DNA of 64,000 nucleotides, taken from NCBI GenBank assembly GCA_036417435.1, contig CM070913.1, positions 4,144,680 through 4,208,679 of the forward strand, given 5' to 3'. The notes under the pieces are model-generated. The model did not search any database. It had not been told where the DNA came from and saw only the letters and a program-made list of their open reading frames with translations. The translations under genes and the position numbers were made by a program. Positions 57,446 to 64,000 of this stretch are shown in pieces. The DNA comes from Inia geoffrensis. Lineage: Eukaryota; Chordata; Mammalia; Artiodactyla; Iniidae. Each line of letters starts with the position of its first letter. Within the stretch, counting starts at the first letter, position 1.

Positions 57446-57797
57446 AGAACCTAGGGGCAAGCCAGGAATAAAGACACAGACCTACTAGACAATGGACTTG
57501 AGGATATGGGGAGGGGGAAGCGTAAGCTGTGACAAAGCGAGAGAGGCATGGACATAAAAACACTACCAAACGTAAAATAGACAGCCAGTGGGAAGCAGCC
57601 ACATAGCACAGGGAGATCAGCTCGGTGCTGGTGCTTTGTGACCACCTGGAGGGGTGGGATAGAGGGTGGGAGGGAGGGAGACCCAAGAGGGAGGAGATAT
57701 GGGAGCGTATGTATAACTGAGACACTTTCTTATAAAGCAGAAACTAACACACCATTGTAAAGCAATTATACTCCAATAAAGATGTAAAAAAAAAAAA

Positions 57798-57864
57798 GTA
57801 GATAGAGAAGCAAAAAAGAAACAATCACCCTTCATTCCATCACCTAAAATAAATCAGTATTTTG

Positions 57865-57896
<32 letters not shown>

Positions 57897-57910
57897 TAAA
57901 ATAAAATAAA
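57798..57910 (+). other. Transduced 3' flank of a source L1
   Basis: Between the first poly(A) and the second, AAATA-type tail lies about 70 bp of unrelated sequence (gtagatagagaagcaaaaaa, cattccatcacctaaaataa) and a (CA)n. It sits inside the target duplications but is not part of the L1 3' UTR as I know it. It would be a tag of the source locus. Confidence 0.75.
57866..57894. repeat. (CA)n microsatellite
   Basis: About 14 uninterrupted CA units precede the AAATA-rich tail of the L1 insertion. It is likely polymorphic. Confidence 0.9.
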
Positions 57911-60900
57911 ATAAAATTACCTGTCATAACAATGACCTCTCTTTGCTTCAACCTAAACTAAACAAAATAATGCTATCCCACTTTCAAGGTGTAAGACCTG
58001 GTGAGTTTCCTACACATAAAAATGTTTGTTTTTAGCTGCTCTGCTCACCTTCGCGCTTGCACGGCAGGATGACGGGCGGAGAAATGACTGAGGCCAAATT
58101 TACTCGGTGCTGGAATTCCCACAGCGCAAGCCCACAGTGGCAGGAGCGTCGTACAAAGGACCAGTTAATTGAGGGAAATTACTTTCCACTAAGTTTTGAG
58201 ATGGTACAAACATACACCGAGCAAGAGATCCTTGTGCACAGCGCAGCAGGCAATTTAAAGGGAAATCATGCATTTAACCCAGATGTAAAATTTGCATCTT
58301 TACACAATATACCCAAAGGAACTCTGCAGGAAGGAAGGAATCCAGCTCACACGCTAAGTCTACTTCTTTCAACCCCAATTTTCTCAGTACTGGATTAACT
58401 TAAGAGACTGCGTCGTGTGAGCTTTCGGTCTCCAAAACCACAGGAGAGCTTTCCCCACAGGGCACTGCCTGCCCCCCACCCCCCCGCCAGCCCGGGAGGG
58501 AGGACGGGCCCAGGGCACGCGGTCAGCTCACAGCAGACCAGACCTCAGGCGGGCAGGGCCAAGACTGTGCTCCCGGGCCCTCCTTCCCCGGGATGGCCTC
58601 TCTGAACTCACTGGAAACACTGCACGACGGAGGGGGAAATACTGCACGACGGACGGGGGCAGTGGCCACCCCCCAGGCATACGGGGTGGGCAGAGGGCCT
58701 GGACGTTGGTATTTATCACCAGCGCCCAAAGGGCGGCCTCGGGCAGGGCCCGGACGAGGGCTGACAGAGGCGCTGTGTGGGCCGAGGGTGCTGCCTGCCA
58801 GACACCCACACGCCCACGGTCACCGGCCTGCCGTCGGGCCAGCCCTGCCCTGGCACCAGCTGCTGCTTGAGGGGACGGCCACCACCGCCAGCCACGGCAC
58901 GATCATGAGTCCCGCTGTGGGGGCCCGGCCCACAGCAGGGCTGAGCTGGCCACCTGTGCTGACCAGAGCCCAGCGTCCCGTGCAGGGGGAGGAGACTGGA
59001 AGCCCGGCTCGGCGAGGCCAAGCCGCCCCACCCTCAAGTGTGCAGACGGAATGCTCGCGGCTCCCCAGCTGCGTGCGGGGCAGGGGCAGCGCTCAGGGAG
59101 CCAGCAAGCCACCAATCCAGAGCGCCCCCTGGAGACAGAGCCGTCTGCAGAGCACAGCAGGAGAAGGGGTGGCCAGGAGGAGGACCTGGACACGGGATCG
59201 CTGCTGGGAGCCATCCACCTGCAAACCGGGCGCAGACACTGGGCCCCAGAGCTCGGGCCGGCGCGCCCTCCGTGGCTCTCGTCCTCCTTCTGCCCACGGA
59301 AGGCAGGCCGCGCAGCGGGCCCACCTCCTTACGTCCCTGTGCTGGGCGGTGCCCCAGGAAGACGACGCCCAGAAGACCCTCCCTGGGGAGAGCTTGGCCC
59401 GAAGACGAAGTACAGGGCTCTGCACGGGGCAGCAGGCTGGGGGCCGCCAGCGGGAGGGAGACCCGGCCCCGAAGCAAACGGGGCGGGGATCTCCCACCGG
59501 GCCACGCCCCCAGCCGAGGGTACTGGGCATCCGTGACTCAGCCGCCCATAGTGTGGCCCCCAGGAGACCATGGAGCCCCCAGTAAGGGGGGAGGGCCGGC
59601 CAGGGCCACGGATTTCCCTATTTTGTCATTTTTATCAAAGACAGTGGCTTCTCACCATTATCTCCGTTACACCGTCTGGCACCCCCCCTCCCACCTGCAC
59701 TGCGTGTGAGTATTCTGACAGCTGCAATGGGGCCGGAGTGCCGACGCATAGCTCTGAACTGAAATGGTCTGGCACACGGCTCTGCCCTCAAAAGACATCA
59801 GGAAAACATCCTGGGATGATGCAGGAACCACAGCAGAATTATGGACAGTCCTCAGAGGTTCTGTGCCCGAGGCGACTTTTATTCTAAAATTTCCGCAGCC
59901 TGGAACACAGAAGCCAAAGCTCTTGAATTAGAAGATTTTTGGAGGCTGACGATGCTGTTTATTGCTCTGAAAAGGTTTCCACTGCCGAGCTACTCGCGGA
60001 CTTTATCCCCCAGTGACTGTATAGGCTGCAGGAAAACTTGAACTGCGTTGTCCTCAGTTCTGCTGCCCAATGAAACTCTAAAACAGGTGTTTAAAAACCA
60101 ATGTGCCGTACCTGAGATCGAGTGTCTGTGCTGTGTGTCAGCAGACAGCAACAAAATCCCAGCTATCTTTCCTATTATTATTACTGGCAACTTCACTGCA
60201 TTCTCGTGCTGACACGGTGCGACTCCACTGAACACCCTTACCAAGACCACGCAGGCACAGGCACCTCTCTGCTTTGGGAGGAACATAAATGGCAAACCCC
60301 CCGCTCGATGCCCTGAGCTTCCGCGGAGCCCACTGTGTCGTGGGAAAAATGGCAGCGGCTCCCGTGACACAGGTGCGTCTACAAAGAGTGAGACTGTCCA
60401 GGCCTGTGTGCGTGGCCGGCCCAGGAGGAAACGGCCACCTGCCCGGACGCTGCTGGAAGAGCAGAGGGCAGCTGTCCACTGCCCAGCAGCCCCATAAAAG
60501 ATTAATCCGCCCCATAGGCAGGTCAGTGGCGTTTGGCTGCCGGACGACCGGGGTCTGGGCTAGGGTCAGACCTGCGTCCGAGCGCTGTCTCAGCTCCTGG
60601 GGTAGGGGGTGGGGTCTGGGCTGGAGCAGGGCTGCTGCTATCGGGCAGTTCTGACCCTCAGCTCCTCACTGGGCCCAAGGAATTTCTTCCACTAACATCT
60701 ATTTCTCTGGCTTTTGTGAAAACCTTGGCTTCCAGGTTAACGATCCTGTCTCAATCCGGTTTCCATAAGAAAGAAGGGAGCAAAGCTTCGGGTAAAACAG
60801 AACATGCCGTGGACACCAGATCAAAGGAAGCACTGCTGTGTGTCCGCAGTATTCAGACGCCCCCAGGAAGCCTGTTTCTTGAAAGGCTGATGCTTCCGGA

Positions 60901-63900
60901 CCCAGGGGTGCTACAGGAAATGAAAAGTGATAACAGCCGACTGGCTGACTGTAACGACCTGGAAAGAATGACTGGTTCTTGGCGTGTTCCTTCCTCCGTG
61001 TCAGCTCCAACGTCTTACATAGTTGAAAAATACCTGTCCCGGCCTATGGGCGCAAACCTGAGCCTCAAAGCCGACCACCCTAAAGAGAGGCCCCTGCACC
61101 ACGCAGGGCACCAGGCCGGGGCCGGGACCCCCTCGGGCCAGCCCGGCCTCCCAGTCCCCACTGCCTGGGCCAGGGTGGTCCCCGCATCCCCCCGCCAGTC
61201 GCCCGGCCTGACGGGTTACGCTGGTCACTCATAACTGACAGGAACACAAATTACGAACCTAAAGTGCTGTTTAGGAATTGACAGGCCTCCACTGAGTCTC
61301 ACGTTTCTGCGACCTATTAATTATTCACACAGGCCTGGCCTCCTGTGTGACGGGCTAGATGCTATCGAGCAGGTTATTTTGGTAACTGGGTAAACAGAGC
61401 TTCATCCTTTGACCCCTGGGCCAGAGATCGTGACGACCCCCAGCTCACTCCCCCAGCCCCCACGGGGCGGCAGGAACCGGGGACCTTCCCGGAAGGGACC
61501 TCTGCTCGCGGGACAGGGGGTCAGGCATGCAGCGCAGCGGGCAGGGAAGAGTGACGGCCAGGCCTGGTCGACAGCCCAGGAGGGTGGAAGGGAGCCGGGG
61601 ACACGGCGGGCAAGAAAAGCAGAAAAACGAAATGAACAGAAACGGCCTCCTGGAGCTGCAGTTTTCTCTTCGGAGGCAGAGGGAACACAGGGACCCAGGG
61701 ACCCCTTTGGGGACGCGTACTCTGAGTTATCAGCAAAAACACCGGAAAGGCAAACTCCACGCAGCCCGACGGCTCTCTGCTCTCCCTCCCCAGGGAGAAG
61801 GTGGGGGAACCTCCCTCCTCAGCCCAGACCCACTGACGGCAACGGCAGGGAACCAGCTGCGGCTACCATCCGGGCGCTAAGCGCGGACGTGGGGCGGGGT
61901 GCGAGCAGGATGGGCTGGGAGACTGGATGGACGGGAGGGCCCCCAGACGCACCCAGAACTCCCGGCCCCCGGGGCGGAGGGGCCCCGCACTCATCCCGCC
62001 GGAGAGTCGCTGCGAGCCCCGCAGCTCAGGAGACACAGAACAACGGTGTGAAGCACCCGCTCTGACTGCTCCGGGTCGGTCTGTCCTGCTGGCACCACTG
62101 GAAGAGGCCTTTGCATCCCCGTTGGAAGCTCTCGGGGCTCCTGCATCTTAAACCAGAGAGCGGCCCATGGATTTACACACACACGCGGGGCGCTGGTGGC
62201 AGAAGGTCTTGACCGAGGACGCGAGGGGCCCTGGGCGCTGGGAGCCAGGACACCCCACCCTGCCCCCAGCTGGGCGCCTCCCGCCCGGGAGGGATCTACG
62301 TGTGTCCCAATCCTTTGGCTCTAGGGGGAAGGTGCGATTTTAAGGTTCAGGGAGACCCACACTCCCTTCCTCCCTGGTCCCATCATTACAAAATCAGCAG
62401 AGGCCAGCGCAGACCCAGGGCCCCCGGTGCTCGCTGTGGCCGCATCACACGCACACCTGCCGGTGGAGCCGGGGGCCTCGAGGAGGACAGCCCGCACCCA
62501 CCCAGCTCCAGCCCGCGGGCGAGGGGAGCCAGCACCCGATAGGGCCGTCACAGCAGCCTCGGGGGCCCAGACGCGCCCGCCGGCCACACCCACCAGGGCC
62601 GTCTAGGACTCTGGGTGGTGGACGGTCTGGAACGCTCACTCCCGGCACCAGCCCCCGAACGATGCTAGGCAAGCCCCGTACACATCCGTGTCCCCAAATG
62701 AAAACGGGGGACAGGACCACGTGAATGCAAAGTCCTTCCTAACCTGATTCTGCCTGGAAAGAAGGTCTGCGTTTTGTCGCGTCTCCTAGACGCAGAGGAG
62801 GGGCTGCGGAGGTGGAGGCAGCTCCCCCTGCGTCTTGAATGCTCGGGAAATGCAGGAGTCCTCCCTGGGCCTGGCAGGGCCTCTGTCCTACTCAAGGCCA
62901 CTGCCCCTGACTTCACGACAAGCTTGGGGATGCGGAAGCAAGTCGATGAGCTGGCTGTCCTGGGAGGGCAGCAAAAGCCCCTGGTGCAGTCCACACGACC
63001 GCTGGCCTCCTCTGAGCTCCATGCGACAGCGGCTCCGAGGGACGGCCTGGGTGCCGCGGAACCAAAACCCGGCTTCCCTCTGACCAGCTGACCGCAGAAC
63101 GGCCAGTGGGGGCGGCTGTCTCCCCAACATGTGGATCAGCCTGTGGCCGAGCTCCGGGGAGCCGCTGGTGTCGGAGGATGTGCTAAAATAACTCACAGCG
63201 CAGAAAAAAACTCTGTGGTTACTGGGCTTTCACGGCAACTGAGAGAGCTTTCTGTTTTCATCTGTTTTACAATTATGTGCAAATTCTATTTTTATCCAGT
63301 TTGTGCTCCACTAACTGAAAAAGAAAACAAACCCCAAAGCCCCTCTTTTTACCTGTTCACCTCACCTTGCACACAGACTCCCTCTACTGCAGACAGATCA
63401 GAGAACCCTCCAGTCCTAACCCTCTTGCAGGAGGAATGCTGATAGAGGCTGACATTTCTGTTGGGCCTGGTTTCCTCTCGCGGTTCAGCTGTGTGGCAGG
63501 GGGAGGGGCCTTCATTCTGCTTAAACCCAGAGGCAGCCTCTCCCATCCTGCCATCACTGAACTCGAAATAATTTTGGAGGATTCACTCTTAAGGTATTTC
63601 CAACGCGGTTTCAAGTTTCACAATTCCTCCACAAGTCTCAGTCCTCTCCACCTCGTGTACACCGAGAGATCAACACCGCCCTGTGCCCAAGACACCTGCC
63701 CGGTGGGAACGGGAGCGCGGCGCTGGGACCCTGCAGGGGGTGGGCTCCTCGGGCTCCCAGAAGAGGCGGGGCACGCCCTCGTCCCCAGGGCCACAGCCAC
63801 CAGGCCAAGGACAGGGACGGCCCTCGCTCAGGGCCTCAGTCCTGCGCTTTGCATCTCACGACAGGGTGTCCACGTGGCACGAGGCTCCCTGCCCTCCAGG

Positions 63901-63909
63901 GCCAGCGCC

Positions 63910-63927
63910 CCCCCCCCCCGCCCCCAT
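63910..63927. repeat. C-rich homopolymer run
   Basis: A run of twelve C is followed by g and five C. The complementary strand could form a G-quadruplex; the exact length may be uncertain in the assembly. Confidence 0.75.
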
Positions 63928-64000
63928 GCCAATATAAGTTACAAGAAACGGGGGCTTTGGGCTATTGTTTCTCTGCTGCTTTATTTTCATTTCTCCTTAT

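Larger units (their letters stand above)
56841..57910 (+). mobile_element. 5'-truncated young L1 with 3' transduction
   Basis: An L1 3' end inserted in sense orientation. It starts in late ORF2 (ttttctccaaagaagatata) and runs through the 3' UTR to attatactccaataaagatg and a 12-base poly(A) at 57786-57797. A non-L1 segment with a CA repeat and a second A-rich tail (AAATA)n follow. Perfect 18-bp target duplications, ataaaattacctgtcata, lie at 56823-56840 and 57911-57928. They enclose the L1 and the extra segment together, so both arrived in one event. The inserted strand is opposite to NFATC1 transcription. Confidence 0.93.
52744..64000 (-). other. NFATC1 intron 4 (partial)
   Basis: This is all DNA upstream of exon 5. 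The preceding NFATC1 exon (about 170 bp, encoding the YELRIEVQP...HYETEG part of the Rel domain) was looked for in reverse complement and not found, so it probably lies outside. Besides the 3 x 50-bp repeat, CA-type repeats and the L1, the parts 52.74-54.95, 55.67-56.82 and 57.93-64.0 kb look unique. 58.4-59.6 and 61.4-63.1 kb are GC-rich with long chance frames; 59.9-60.3 kb is more AT-rich. Confidence 0.8.

Noticed and set aside
56841..57797. Active L1
   Set aside because: It is 5'-truncated, lacking promoter, ORF1, endonuclease and most of reverse transcriptase.
53000..64000. Search for NFATC1 exon 4
   Set aside because: No reverse-complement match to the HYETEG-type region was found by eye, so no exon is reported. 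A spliced protein alignment would settle it.
1..64000. CRISPR arrays, operons, phage or other microbial systems
   Set aside because: Exon-intron structure and mammalian SINE/L1 content show nuclear mammalian DNA. The tandem arrays lack spacer-repeat structure.

Overview
The window is mammalian genomic DNA, most likely from a whale or dolphin. It carries several tRNA-derived SINEs of the CHR type (recognisable by the 'cttccctggtggcgcagtgg' head and, in some copies, a 'gaagacccaacgcagcc' 3' part), an L1 3' end of the cetartiodactyl type, and older L1 and MIR pieces. I saw no ruminant Bov-B or Bov-tA elements. CHR SINEs are known from cetaceans, hippos and ruminants, so the cetacean call is an inference. 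There are no bacterial genes, operons, CRISPR arrays or phage features, and I did not find an undescribed gene system.

The one gene I can support is NFATC1 (NFATc1/NFAT2, the calcineurin-controlled Rel-homology transcription factor), read on the minus strand. Six consecutive coding exons are present, each with canonical GT/AG borders, and their reading phases join without a break: exon 5 (52541-52743, 203 bp), exon 6 (50428-50600, 173 bp), exon 7 (48636-48776, 141 bp), exon 8 (40728-40783, 56 bp), exon 9 (36126-36258, 133 bp) and exon 10 (25697-26362, 666 bp). Exon numbers follow the scheme with alternative first exons 1 and 2. Exons 5-9 encode most of the Rel-homology region, including the DNA-binding half, the IPT/TIG half and a basic NLS-like KRKR. 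Exon 10 encodes the Pro/Ser-rich long C-terminus with two sumoylation-type motifs.

Exon 9 has two fates. Splicing at 36126/36125 leads to exon 10 and the long isoforms. Reading through adds 19 codons and a stop, giving the short isoform tail. An AATAAA with a GT-rich downstream element near 35.7 kb fits the proximal poly(A) site of that short isoform.

Layout: 1-25.7 kb is intron 10 (the small last exon was not found and probably lies outside). It holds a 36-bp G-rich minisatellite, a CHR SINE, an intragenic CpG island, a GATA-motif cluster, an antisense L1/HAL1 block with two nested SINEs and a long pyrimidine tract, a 39-bp minisatellite and a MIR. 26.4-36.1 kb is intron 9, 36.3-40.7 kb intron 8, 40.8-48.6 kb intron 7, 48.8-50.4 kb intron 6 and 50.6-52.5 kb intron 5. 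52.7-64 kb is part of intron 4, with a perfect 3 x 50-bp repeat and a 5'-truncated L1 that appears to have carried a 3' transduction.

Most long open frames outside the exons are by-products of GC-rich or repeat DNA and are not called as genes.
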